Positions 1-12,266 of a DNA stretch of 64,000 bases are shown one piece after another. The notes below the pieces were generated by a model that was not told the DNA's origin, did no database searches, and saw only the letters and a program-made list of their open reading frames with translations. Numbering within the stretch: position 1 is the stretch's first letter; each line of letters begins with the position of its first letter. Source of the DNA: Pagrus major. Taxonomy: Eukaryota; Chordata; Actinopteri; Spariformes; Sparidae. The DNA is taken from positions 17,322,660 through 17,386,659 of the forward strand of contig NC_133235.1 of assembly GCF_040436345.1 (NCBI RefSeq). The letters are read 5' to 3'. Position numbers and translations under genes: made by a program.

Positions 1-2539
1 AAACTGTAAACATGCCATGTGTAACAGTGATGCATTTCATTCATTTACCCAGGTGTGTTGAAGGCACCACAATGCTACGCTATCGCACAGTAAGTGCTTT
101 TGAATAGGAATTTGTTCATTGTCACATAAGATGGAGAGCCGAGGGGGCCTTGGCATTTGAAAAGGCCGTATTTGAGGGCCTCCTCTGCGAGTGTTTACCT
201 TCAAGGACAAATGAAGCCATTGAGTCCCTGCGAGCTGTGAATGAGCTCCTTCTGCACACACGGGCTTTTTGAATGCACATCAAAACAACCTCAGCAAACC
301 CAGGGACACATTCCTCAGGCGTTTAATGTGAGGGCAAATAGGCAACCACTTCAATAAAATACCTCTCTGATGGAATTGCATAAGTCGGAAAACCAAGCAC
401 TGGACAGACTGGGGTGAAACTCCGGGAACACCGACGGTTGAAGGTTTACCTGAAGTTTTTTAAAGAGAGGGGATTTATTGTGCTGACAGCTTTACAGCGG
501 ACATACATGAAACTAGTATGTGCAGGTACAAAAACTTGATTGAGCGAGTGCTGAGGCTGTCATTTCTCTAGATAACAAGATGTATATCAGTGTCACCACC
601 TCAAAGCAGAATTTGTTGATCTAATCTTTGTAAAATACATAGAGGAAGACGAAGAAAAACCTCTGCCACATGTCTATTTTTATATGCCGTCTTTTTGAGG
701 TTGAAAAGACAATAACAAGTTGAGCCCTGCGAAGGCCATCCTATTTTAATTATATTGTACCAAAGCTCCCCCGCCCCATCTCCCTCCCCTTTCCGCAAAC
801 CCCTTCCCTTCACAAACACACACAAAACGGCATCGCATTACACGCTAACATCCCCGCTCCCCGCGCCATGTAATTATACAATCGGCAGAAAACATTTATT
901 TTTAGGGTCAGTAAATGTTTGACTTCTGCTTGTGCGTACGAGGCTGAGAGAACAGGCAGGGGTATTTCACTATAAAATTTTTAACAACTCAAGCTTCATT
1001 GTCCAGTTTTGGGATTTTATGATCTGTAGGCGTTGACTTGAGTTGAGAGCGTTTCCAGCTCCAACATCATCCAAGAAAAGACTCGGAGGGGCACACAATG
1101 TTCTCTGTATAACAGGTGTAACTAGTTAAAGATACTTACTGTACAATAGATGGATTTTCTGCGGTGAATGTCTTTGCATTAATAAGGGATTAAAGGAACA
1201 TTATGCGATCCATAATACAAGTTTTAGATAAATGTGTGTCAGATTATAATGGCCTGTGTCATACATGAGCACGAAAGTCAGATTTTCACAAAAGAAACAA
1301 CAAGTGAGGCAACAATGAAAGTAAGATTCCTTCAACCTTTAATTTATTGAACCAGAAATGTGTTGCAGCATTGGTTGCTATCTCAAAATTGTCTTCCACT
1401 GTTGGAATAAAATAGTACGTGCATAGTTAAGTGTTTGATTGTGTCACGAAATAATAAATAATGACCCAGAACAGCATTACCATTATTTTTATTTTTTTTT
1501 AATTGCAGTTTCTTGAAATGCTTATCGCCAGGGAGCATTTTTCTTCCACTTTAATGGAGTACTGGCCAGAGAGTGAGTTCTAAAAGCCAGAACTCTCTGA
1601 GGCCGGCAAATTAATCTGTGAGTCATTGGGATTGGTTGTCAACTCTATCAGAGCCTTTAATATAAAATGTATTATGACCATTTTGTGCTTTGGGGAAAGT
1701 AAATTCTTAGTCATAGGATCTTTAACCTCTGCATGAGTAATTCTCAGATGTTTTAGACATGAGTGTGGTGAGAATAATAAGAATATTTGGGTTGTCCCTC
1801 CTTTAACAGATACTGTACATGTTCTGATCAGCCCTGCAACAATGAAGGAAGGCAAGGTCATTATTATTTTTAAAAATGAAGCCAGCAGAACATGCACAAG
1901 TCACTTTTTCCCTTTTTTCAGTGACTAAAAGTAAAAACACAAGTAGCTGTCTCTTCCTGTACCTTAAAGGATACGCCTGGTGATATTATACATGCTCGGT
2001 ATTATCAACAAATTCTATTAAAGGCTAAAACTGACAATAAATCATTCTAATAACAAGCTTTGTCTGCCATCTAGTTTATTCCTCTGTGCCATAGAGCTCT
2101 ATTGAATCTATTGAAAAGAGCCACACTGCAGTTCTGGGTGACATGCTCCTTCACTGAACACTGTAATTTAGCTTCAGTCAATCCCACATTAACCATCCTG
2201 CTGCCGGAAATTCTCCTTTGACCACCAAATGCGTATTAATCCGCAGCTGAAAATAGTCCAGAACAAATGCAACATTTACTCATAAGTGAGTCGTAGTGGC
2301 TACAGTGCCTAGATGTTTTAGGAAATTTGCCTTTTTTCAAAAAAGTAAAACTATATAATTGTGACCTGTTTTCTTTTCTATCTTTTCATGTCATTTGTTG
2401 ACTTAAGAAAATAGAATAATACCAGACTTATTCTGCAAACAAAATTATCTTTGCACATTGCACATTTATAAGAATATTGCACAGGTATATGCACACAGAT
2501 CCATCTATTGTATATAGCATTTCCATTCAACTTTATCTT
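1..2539. other. Intergenic DNA, no gene recognised
   Basis: All open frames here are short (at most about 105 codons), lack recognisable domains and have no coherent splice structure. The stretch is AT-rich unique-looking sequence with a T-rich run near 1485-1500. I see no RNA gene or confident repeat. Regulatory DNA for a neighbouring gene cannot be excluded without a cross-species alignment. Confidence 0.6.
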
Positions 2540-2716
2540 ATAGAGTACATTTTTTATTTTATTATAATTTTATTCTTTTCTCAGTTAATTCCTACTTCAC
2601 ACAGCTACTTTTTGTTATTGTTTGCATACTGTTTTTTCCCTAATGCTGCTGCATTGAATTTCTCCTATTGGGGATCAATAAAAGTGCATCTTATTGTTAT
2701 TATTCATTTACTCGTT
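2540..2716 (-). repeat. Tail-like repeat with a GATCAATAAA end
   Basis: An AT-rich stretch ends near 2670-2695 with the word GGGGATCAATAAAAG preceded by GAATTTCTCC. Read on the other strand this is the 'TTTATTGATCCCC...GAAATTC' signature found at the end of a very common teleost interspersed repeat. Related words occur near 24,965 and 41,965. The exact class is uncertain; a LINE or SINE 3' tail is my best guess. Confidence 0.45.
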
Positions 2717-3030
2717 TTCCACAAAAGTTTGGACATTGTGTACATTAAACTTAATGCAATGACTTGCAAATCCTATTTTCTATTGAATACAGCACAAAGA
2801 CAAAATATTTAATGTTCAAAAATGGTAAACTTTATTTGTTTGTTTTGCAAATATACACTCATGAATTTGATGTCTGCAACATGCAAAGTGAAAAGAGCCT
2901 CAGTGTCCAAATTTTTGTGGAACCCAGATTGTAGGAAACAAGATTGCAATCCTGTATTTGTGCCCCTATAACTGTTGTTCGTTATCATTTTGAGTAATTT
3001 TGACTTGAGAGTGAACTTCAAAGAGTTACC
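2717..3030. repeat. Decayed copy of a widespread fish DNA-transposon-derived repeat
   Basis: The stretch contains a run of words typical of an abundant teleost repeat: 'aaaagtttggaca', 'caatgacttgcaaatcc', 'ttgaatacagcacaaagaca', 'tttgttttgcaaatatac', 'gaatttgatgtctgcaaca'. It matches my memory of a family of non-autonomous cut-and-paste elements. Many substitutions against that remembered pattern suggest an old copy. The open frame on the minus strand (2809-3021) is part of the repeat, not a gene. Confidence 0.5.
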
Positions 3031-5035
3031 CAGCAGAAGAGACCTGAATAGGGACTTTTATCAAAACGGTTGAGATCAATAACCATTTTATTTTAGGTAT
3101 GCCATTTTTGCTAATTTGTAAATTAGTTCTTAATTTCCACGTCCTCTTGGTGAATGTGACTGCAATCCAAATAATTCATTCATTTACTGCAGGTTTGTAT
3201 CCAGAACCTTCTATGCTGTATTTACAAAGTATATGATCAGTGCATCATTAGTAACTCAGAGAGAGTGAGAGTCATTCTCCTCATCAGTCTCGCTGTTTGC
3301 AAAAAGAACAAGACTGCTCATGGTACATGCTATTTTTTTTATTACTCATCATGAGGTATTATAATGTGAAACGAGCCGTGAATAAAAAGGGATAATTGCT
3401 GCAGCGGCTATGCTGCGACTTGTCTCCATAACGTCTTGCTGTCCATCACATCTTCTGAAGGCCGACATGTATTCACAGCTCTGCTCACTTTAGTCTTCAC
3501 TCATTGTCGTAGTTTGGATCAGACACGATGACTACAGAGCAAGTGTTAGGTAATTATCACATGTTTCATCTATGAAGTTCATGTGACCTGCAGGGTTGCA
3601 GTCAGTCTGCACGTCGCTTTTGTTTCCAATCCGCACGATCACCCAAAGCGAACTGTTTGCAAAAGTCGAGGCCTTATCTCAGGTTAAGAATAAATAAAAC
3701 ATTTGCAATAGAAGTTATTGAATCTGGTGATGTGCCAGTTTTTAATCTAATCTGCAGCAGGAGGAGATTAAGTCCATGCCAAGGAGTTGTGTAAGGCCGC
3801 AGAGAAATGATCTGCAGGTCTCCTTGTGTGGTTTATCTTATCTAACAGCGTTTATAGGTCCAATTGTCAGAGAAATTTGCTCAAACTATTCAAGTTATGT
3901 TTTATCTCCACTAAATTAAATTTTAGTGTATAGTGCTGACTGATTGGATCGGTTTTTGTTCTGAAATTATTTATATTCATTCCGAAGAAAGGAAAATCCA
4001 GGGGTTTGATGCTTAATGTTTCTCAAAGAGCCAAGGTAATGAGAAATGAAGTCAAAAGTAATATTATTCTGTCAGCCAGGTCACATAAGTGACCCATTAA
4101 AAATACAAAATGGGAATGAGAAAGAAACAATCTTAGCTTGGACAGAATTTCTCTTTCACAAGATCCAAATTCCCATCTTGACCAAATTCTGTTATCTCTG
4201 GTAAATAGATTTTGATGGGGGGGAGAATAATAAACGGCACACCCATTGCTGCGGTTATGGTGACTCATACTAAAAAATCGAGCTGCCGGCACCACAGACA
4301 TATACACACACTCATATCTTCTCACACATTTAATGATGCACAAGCATCCAGAATATTCCAGCAGTACAAAGTAGTTTCTATATGATTGACTGCCTATTGT
4401 CTTCAAACCAGTGTCCTGTTTGTGTGTTTTTGACAGAAAGTGTGAGAAAACCTCACATGTGTTGGCAGCAATTTGTTTTCACCGAACAGAGAACATGTAC
4501 TGCTTCTATCTAACCATGCAGATAGTTTGTTGTTTTGTTCTTGCAATGCCTTTTTTATGAAAAAACCTGTGGTAACCTATAAACTGGTTCCTGCGAAGAC
4601 GCTTTGCATGTGCAGTTTTCTTTTTCTTTTTTTTTTTTTTGTTCCGTGAGAAGCACAAACAAATACACCTCCAGTGCATTGGAGTGGCAGCAAATCAAAG
4701 CAGATGTCTGGAAACCTCTACGCAAACAACCTGTCAGCTAGTAATGGTTTATATACTACAAATGTTCAACCGCAGATATGTTTTGTAAGTTACATGACGC
4801 CACCTGGTTAATGAAAGCGTTGTTTTCACTCCCATCTGCCAAGTCACATACTTGAAGCATTTGTAAAAGTTTCAATGACCAATTATTCTAATTATTTTCT
4901 CTGTAATATCAACTTTTGCAGAACAATATCCAGAAACTAAAACATGATAAAATGATAAAACTTACAGTTATGTTTAAACACCAGCAGCACTTGGTTAACG
5001 TTTAGGAAAGGTGTGGTCTTGGTTGATTATAAAGT
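3031..5035. other. Intergenic DNA, no gene recognised
   Basis: The longest open frame (127 codons on the minus strand, 4023-4406) shows no domain, no plausible splice partners and no codon pattern that would support translation. A T-rich run lies at about 4621-4640. Nothing else stands out. Confidence 0.55.
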
Positions 5036-5389
5036 TGGTAATGCTTATATTAAAGTCCTTGTAATAAGCATTAGTTCATAGGTTATACATAACATGGCAA
5101 CATAACAGTTAAAGGTGTTACTGATAGGAGTCTCCCCTCTTCCATTGCATTCACGTCAATTGATTGTTCCAATCATCTACCCCCTCAAGTGGTTGCCAGT
5201 TCGTTGCACGAAGTTTCGTATAAGTGCTGATAAATGTGTTATTAAATGACAATAAAAATGTTAATCATGCCATTAATAATGCTTATATTGTCTTTTTAGC
5301 ACTAATAAGCATCTTATAAGGACTTATAAAAGCCTTATTACCTATTAACTAACACTTATTACAAGGGTTTTTAATATTAAGCATTACCC
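5036..5389. mobile_element. Inverted-repeat MITE-like element (about 350 bp)
   Basis: The left end reads GGTAATGCTTATATTAAA and the right end TTTAATATTAAGCATTACC, which are inverted copies. The similarity continues inward for about 45 bp: 'CTTGTAATAAGCATTAGTT' on the left against the complement of 'AACTAACACTTATTACAAG' on the right. There is no coding capacity, so it would depend on a transposase supplied elsewhere. I could not define a target-site duplication, so the superfamily is open. Confidence 0.65.
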
Positions 5390-7632
5390 TAAGGCACGAG
5401 ACACAATGTGAACTTTATTAACATTTCACCAAAACCACAATCTTAACCTTAATTAGAAATGACCCTTCAATATCCCTTCTTGTGTTTTAAATTTGATAAG
5501 GAAAGTTTAATTAATTACTGTTGTGTCATTGCTGTTTCATTTGACACCGGTTTTCTTTCTGGACCATTAATTCCTTAAAGCAACCTGAGACTTTTTTCTC
5601 TTTCAAGGTTAAAGACCAAAGGTGAGCTGCCTTTTGGCTTTGGAGAGACCTGCCTGAGGAGCTCCAGCTGGCAAATCTTACTCCACGTATCATAAAGCTT
5701 TTCTAATAGTTTTTGGCTTCAACTCGCTTTATCTTCACCTGTTTATTGTTTGAAGACCTAGGTTTTTTTTTTTACGTCCTGTTGAGCACTGCAGGTTGAG
5801 AACAGTAAACCTGCTTGAATGTTAAATTGAATCAACATCAAAGGAGCTGCTGCTGGATGAGGCAGGTTAAAGCGAGCTCTACCACTTTATATGTTTAGCA
5901 GGATGTTAACCAGTCTCAAAAAAAATCATCTTGACAGTAAGTGACAAATGTGTGTTGTTCCAGCAGAGGAGGCTTCTTTGTGTACTTTATGTAGTTTACC
6001 TGAATTAATGATCAAATTCTGTTTGCTAGCATTTGTTAAATCAAAATTCCCACCTGAAAAACACCCTTGTTTCATATTCCCTGAATGTTTTTTAACAATA
6101 CAAATGAGGTTTACTTCTATTGTCATTCTTGATGAGTGGAGACAGAGGGACCTCAGGGCTACAGCTTCATTACCCGCACTTAATGTTTGGTGTTGATGCG
6201 AGAAGAAGGGGGGTTACTTAACCCAAGATGCTATCAGATGACAAAGTATTTACCTCCATTGGTGTTTTCTGTAATTAAAGAGTTTGCCTTTACTAAATGC
6301 TGTGACCACTAATCACTTCAACAACTGCTGTCCTCCGGTGGCCTTTCATTGGTCTCGTGGATCCCCTTTGGCTAAACGAAACACACAGCAGCTCTGACGC
6401 AGCCATTTGATATGAAACGTTCCTTTCATATCATTTCTCCACCGCTAATTACAAGATGAATCTGTCGTCTTACTCTAATGTGTTTTGAATAACATCGCAT
6501 GTTTGAAATATGACACCTCTGCGCAAAATCTGCAGCCTACGGGAACGCCATGCCTCAAGGAAACCACTGAGAAGCCTTGACTGTGTTAAGCTGGACAGCT
6601 TATCTACAACACATCTCCAGGGCTGCTTAAAAAGTCTCCAATTATAGGTTGTCACGAAGAAAAGAGATGATGAGTTAAGCTGGGCTGCCGGAGCAGCAGC
6701 TCATTTTTAAGGTTACAATAAACATCAAACGTCGTTCTAGCGCTTCATCCCTTTAAATCCATGATTTTAGAATCATGTTTGGGTTTTTATTTTTCTTTGT
6801 GAGGTTTGATAGTGGATGTTAATGGTGTAGAACAATACGGTTTTAGGATTAAGACCTCTTTACTCCAAGGTTAACTTAATTGTTATCGCAAGGCAAAGGG
6901 TTTTTTCTTTAAAATGGTTCACACAGAATAAAACAGCCTCGACATAAAGTTAAAAACAAAAAAATACACACAGTACATCACAAAAACCTGATTTCACATT
7001 ATTACTTTATTATTATTATTATAGCCTTGCCTTTGCAGGTTTGAGATTTTTTCCTCAATGCTCATTTAAATTCCTTAATACAGTGTTGATGGTTTATCTG
7101 TAAAAACATCATGTTTACAGATTTTACACACCACCATCAGACTCACAAGTCAAAAGCTTTTAAACTTCCAAACAAATACCACATCAACAAAAGTCATGGA
7201 ACCTCATTATCAATTTGTTGGACACTATTTAATGGAAGTAACATTCGATATCATTATTGAACTACTTTTTCTCCATTGTCAGCCTGGATGAGCAACATAA
7301 TACCTCCACGAAGCTGCTCAATGAGAAGTTTATAATATCAAGAAACATGACCTCTGTCATGCTGCGGACAATAATATCTGGGACAGCATGAATTTTGTAT
7401 TTTGCAATGTGATATCGCCACAGCCAAGCCATGTGATGTCATTTCCTCCGGGTGTTCAATTTGGCAGGGTTGTGGGAGATTAAAGGTCCTTCCGATGTGC
7501 TTCCTCTCCCTCTGAAGAAGCGCCCGTGCGCCCCTTCTAATTTGCCTCCTCCTGCCATTTGCTTTGAGCACAGATTGAAGCTTTTGAAGTGGTGAAGCTC
7601 TCTTTGCTTAAAATGTAAACGTGTGCATTAGC

Positions 7633-7635
<3 letters not shown>
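5390..7635. other. Intergenic DNA, no gene recognised
   Basis: There are overlapping short open frames near 5926-6196 on both strands, with no recognisable product. A T-rich run lies near 5764-5774. No convincing gene or RNA was seen. Confidence 0.55.

Positions 7636-7681
<46 letters not shown>
7636..7681. repeat. (GT)n microsatellite
   Basis: An almost perfect dinucleotide repeat of about 46 bp (about 23 units). It is preceded by imperfect GT/GC-rich sequence (gtgtgcattagcgtgc) that looks like its degenerated edge. Confidence 0.95.
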
Positions 7682-7683
<2 letters not shown>

Positions 7684-8050
7684 CCAGAAGGCAACAGCAC
7701 TGGTGTGATAATACAAAATATAAAAGCCAGGTTTCCTGCCGTCCTCATTCCCATGTAACACAATGCAGCTGAACAATAGCAACAGGCTCAGTCACCGTCA
7801 TTGTCCACCGAGATTCACTGTGAGCTTCAGTTACATGAGTCCAGCACACATCCCTCCAGTGACTCCACTGAAGAGGTAACCTCGGGTTTATCTGCATGAC
7901 CGTCAGGATAAGGTTGCATATGAAGGGTTCAGTTTCCAGATGCTGCTGTATATATGTGTATTTTGTACATTTGGGAATACAGTTCTCCATGTCGAACACA
8001 AAACAGAGAAGCCTATATTTGAAAAGTACCAGGTCACTTTGACGATTTAA

Positions 8051-8513
8051 AGGATAAATTCGCCCAAATATCTTAGTTTCATGGTCCATAAAAACATTTC
8101 TGGAGCTTCACAGTAAAACAGTGTTGCAGCATTCTCCTAAACAACTAAAGCAGATGGGGATTTGTTTTCAAAATGTAAAAAAACAAAACAAAAACAAACA
8201 TAAAATGACTCCATACAGCTCCTCTGGTGTAATCCAAGTCCAAATTCATTTGAAAAGACAGTATTTGCACCCCTTTTATGCTGAAATCTTCACTTTAGCT
8301 GTTAAACTAAAAGTGCACCCTGAGGTGGTGCATAGTGTAAATAAAGGTCTTTTCAAATTAATTTTTGATCTCTGGACCCAGTCCCCAGTTGATGAGGAGA
8401 ATGGTGCAGGGCTGTTTTGCTGCTTGAAGGACTATGAAACTTGACCGGATTTTCCATCAGCATGGGGGCAGGAAGACAATGACTGAATCTTAAGTTTTGG
8501 GTGAACTTATCCT
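8051..8513. mobile_element. Non-autonomous TTAA-type (piggyBac-like) MITE
   Basis: The ends are inverted repeats: AGGATAAATTCGCCCAAA at the left and TTTGGGTGAACTTATCCT at the right (two mismatches in 18). The left flank is TTAA (8047-8050) and the right flank TTAG (8514-8517), consistent with a TTAA duplication that has since mutated. TTAA duplications are characteristic of piggyBac-type transposition. The interior words ('cattctcctaaacaacta', 'gctgcttgaaggactatg') match a very common teleost repeat. The 107-codon open frame inside (8121-8444) is not a gene. Confidence 0.7.
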
Positions 8514-9835
8514 TTAGCTGCTGTGATATGCTTGATTTCTACTTTATAACAAATATGTTATTTCTCAACGGACCTTCAAGATGGACCAATAGCATAAGCT
8601 TTAAATATCACTCTCAGACTTTTCAATAAAAAGTAACTAACACATCCAAAATTAGCTCCACAGTTTCTTCTCTTCCTCATCAAAGTTGTTCTTTGAGCAT
8701 CATCTTGCGTGCTTTGAGAGAGAGAGAGGCTGTTAGCAGGAGCCTGGCTGGTTCGGTCTGCTGACAGATGTTAAAACGTTGCCTGATCTGATAGCAGCCG
8801 AGTCTTTGATTAGCTAAGTGAAACAATGGCTCGGCAAAGAGAGAAATCATAACACAGAGCCACAGAGAGAAAGAGAGACCTGATATCGATATGATGGTTT
8901 AATTACGGCATCCTGCAGGAACAACGTGGAGTCCAAACACAAACACGGTACATTCCATTATTCTATACGTGCAGCTGAGCGAGTGTGGAATTACTGTTTC
9001 TGTGTGTTTACAGTGTGTTCGTTTGAACATTTAACCTCAGACAGTTGTAATATTACAGAATAGAGTATGTCTTTATAGGAGAATTTCATTTAAAGTTCTT
9101 ACATGGAACTTTTAATTGATTATGAAACAGATTCAGTTTAATACTGATGCCTCTATATGACCAATATAAGCAAATTAGACCATCGGCGAGAAGACTGGCT
9201 ATTTCTTTATAGTTATATAAACATAATTATGTACGGATTAGCCGAGAACTTTTCCGGGTTGGATAAATTGAAAAAAAGAAAAAAACTATTTTATGGTCGA
9301 GTGCTGAGGATTAATTGAGGTGTCACACAGAGGAAAGATGCTGCTCTGTAGTCTGGTGGTACGATACAACACTAAAAGTTTTCTTTGTTTCACCAGCATC
9401 ATATTAAAGTTATTAATCTTACATAGCCACCAATAAATACATTACTTCAGTGCCCTGCATCCTGCAAACAGCTGTGTTTAAAATGGAATAGTAGCATTTA
9501 AAGCCAGATCAAGATCTATAGACACGAGGCGGTGGTGCTCATTCCACTTTTGTCCACAGGGGCCACCAGAATCAACACAAATGGAAGCTCCTTGTAGCAG
9601 TTTTAATTGTGTACAATACTGTAAAAATACCAGAATGATCTTATATTAAAAATACAATAAAGTGTGTTAGAACACTTATTAAATGTTTATAAAGGGGGAT
9701 TTCTAAACTAAACTATGTAGTATGTTTGTGCACCAGATTTTAAGATATTTTGTTCGGGTGAAATTAATAATTCAGATGTAAAAACACTTCAGCAATCAGC
9801 CAGCTCACCATGCACTTAAGGATTTTATAGATTAA
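8514..9835. other. Intergenic DNA, no gene recognised
   Basis: There is no open frame of note. A short purine run (gagagagagag) lies near 8720. The part from about 9540 to 9630 resembles a fragment of another interspersed repeat, but I cannot name it. Confidence 0.5.
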
Positions 9836-10020
9836 AGGTGCACTATGTAGTTTTGGGAAGAAATAATTCAAACTCAGAAAGGTAATATTTACAATATTAA
9901 TAAGGTATAAGTAGAAACTCGGAAACATTTGATACATTTCTATAACTGAATAAACAAGCTGTGGTCAGAGGAAAATAAGGTCCCCAGAACACTGTTTGAA
10001 GCTGGAAAAGTGGCTTTGTA
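9836..10020 (+). mobile_element. Truncated copy of a TTAA-flanked teleost MITE
   Basis: The copy begins with TTAA (9832-9835) followed by AGGTGCACTATGTAGTTTTG. This is the terminus of an abundant fish element, whose body words 'aactcagaaaggtaatatt' and 'acaatattaataaggtataag' follow. The complementary right terminus (CTACATAGTGCACCT) does not appear downstream, so the copy is 3'-truncated or rearranged at about 10,020. Confidence 0.55.
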
Positions 10021-12208
10021 GAGGATCATGCATATATAAACAAAGTAAAACAGCATGAAATACTGTAGTCCTTTGTTTATGTAGTCGTGAAAATCAATGA
10101 ATTAACATTTTTCTTTCTTTTTAGGCTAGTTTTTTCTGTAATTGAGTCCTTACAGTCTTCAAAATTGTTTAAAGAATCCTGCTTGTTTCGAGTATTTTCT
10201 CAAAATGAGTTAAGTCTTGACTGTAGCACAGTGATCTGTTCAGACACTCATTTTCATATGACTCAACAATTACCTCATGATAGCAAAGAGACAGCAGAGA
10301 AAAACTAGACACATGCGGTTCTGTGGGCTTCTTACCAGTTTTCCCAACAGTTAAAGAAAGATGACTTTTAGTACCATATTGAAGTCAGTTATTATCTCAG
10401 GTCATTCATGTGTTTTTTATATATTTTTTTTACTTCCACTGACATATTCCCATTGTATTTGGTCCTTGTTTGTGACTGTTGTTAATCCAGACAGCAGCAG
10501 TCCCTCCACATTCTTCCGTCCTGTTGGGGTATTTTGGTGCCCTGATTGACTCTCAGGTGACTCCATTCAGCAGGTCAACAAGACCTCACAAGAGCCGCTG
10601 GCAGCCCGGTGCCCACACAGCCAATTCTTTAGCACTCCGCAAGACAATATTACAAGAGGCCCCTCACAATGCAAGTGGCCCCTCACAATGCAGGGTTCCC
10701 ATTAACAATGAGGGGAGACTAAAGCAGCAATCAATGCAGGACTCCTGATGAGGCAGACTAGGGCTGTACAGACGTCTGGGCTGGGGATTTAACCGGAGGC
10801 CTCGGGCCATCATACCTGACTGCAGGCAACCTGAGACACAACATGGAAGGCGGGGGGAGGGGTGGAGATGAATGAATTTAAAGGAATCTACTCGGATTAA
10901 CTGTTTAAAAGAAGTATTAGTGATTTTACAATGTGTTGTTTTACATGTTTCTGCAAAATGTCTGGTCAAATAGAGATATGCTCTCATCACATCCAGATGT
11001 TTCGAACAGCTGTGATAGGCAGCAGAATGTTTTACTTGTGTTTACCATCAGTTCTTGAGGCTTCTCTCTAGCTGAGGGGGGAGTGGGATGATTTTTACGT
11101 GGACCATGGTGCAACTTTCAAAATGTCAGTGTGATCTCTCACATTATACTTGCTAAGAGCCTGCATAACTGAAGTCATGGATGGATTACCAGGCAGAGAC
11201 CAAGGAGCCCAAGGAGTCAGGGGGGCCCACCTAAACCAAGTCCTCTGTTTGAAATGACTGCTTTTAACTCCAGTCAAACTAGGGATGCTCTGATCCCAAT
11301 CCAGCTCAGTCCTTCATATTGATTATATGCTGATACAGATTTCTTTCAGATATGTATTTTATATATAACGCACTGTATTATACATGTGCACAGTGCACAC
11401 ATGTATTTTAATGTTATCTGCAGTGAGCTTTCATAAAAAAAAGACATGGGGGCATCAGGAGATACGGTGGTTGATATTATGGTAAAAAGTTTAAAGAAAA
11501 GGTTCATAAAAGTGTCCACGCAAATTAAACAGGGTGCTGGACAGAATTAAAAGTTTAAAAAAAATACAGACAAAGAGGATGTTATGGTGAAAAGAAAAGG
11601 GAGAAGTTAAAGAAGAAAAAGACGGTTTTCATTGCAGTAGAGCATCAACTAGAAATCCCTGTTCAGATAGGAGTAGAGTGACTACAGAAATCTTTGAGCG
11701 GCAAACAGAACTTGTTGAAGAATTGTGCTATTGCTGTGACTCAGTCAAATTATACTGCAGCCAAAAAGTGAACATAAAACACAACTCTTTGCTAAACTGA
11801 AGCAGATGAGGCGACAGTCAAACCTCCACACAAGGTACATTTTGCACAAAATAGTTTAGGAAATGCAGTAAACATTAGTAGCTGGTGATATCTAATAATG
11901 TGAGAGGATCTGAGGGTGGACCTTTGTCTTTATGATACATGTATTTGACTTTAGATATGTAGATTTAGCACTTTATTGAGCAAAGATTACACAGTACGAG
12001 GTACAATCATTATACCTTAAACTGTATTTTACAGAACAAGCGCCACTTGATCTGTAAAATACAGCAACATAAATGATTTAAGCAAAGGTTTAAATGTAGT
12101 CGTTAATGTATGTTAGATTCATGAAATAATTGTTCTTTTTGAGCATATCTTTTAGGTGGAACAAGTTAAACTGATTCTCAAGCTGAAGTGAATCCAAAAT
12201 CCTGCTTC
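10021..12208. other. Intergenic DNA with minor repeat fragments
   Basis: No gene recognised. There is a short direct duplication at about 10,658-10,692 (GGCCCCTCACAATGCA twice in a row, separated by a few bases). The words from 11,281 (AGGGATGCTCTGATCC) resemble the start of another common teleost repeat, now degraded. The open frames are short and featureless. Confidence 0.5.
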
Positions 12209-12266
12209 GGGGCAGCTGTAGCTCAGGAGGTAGAGCGGGCCATCCTGTAATCAGAAGGTCTGCCCA
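12209..12266 (+). repeat. tRNA-derived SINE remnant
   Basis: The sequence GGCAGCTGTAGCTCAGGAGG followed by TAGAGCGGGC has the form of a tRNA 5' half. It includes an RNA polymerase III A box (TAGCTCAGGAGG, 12,219-12,230). No B box (GGTTCGANTCC type) and no acceptor-stem complement follow, so this is neither a tRNA gene nor an intact SINE. It is a truncated copy of a tRNA-related repeat common in fish. Confidence 0.6.

Noticed and set aside
12209..12266. tRNA gene
   Set aside because: Only the A-box half is present. No B box, anticodon arm or acceptor pairing follows.
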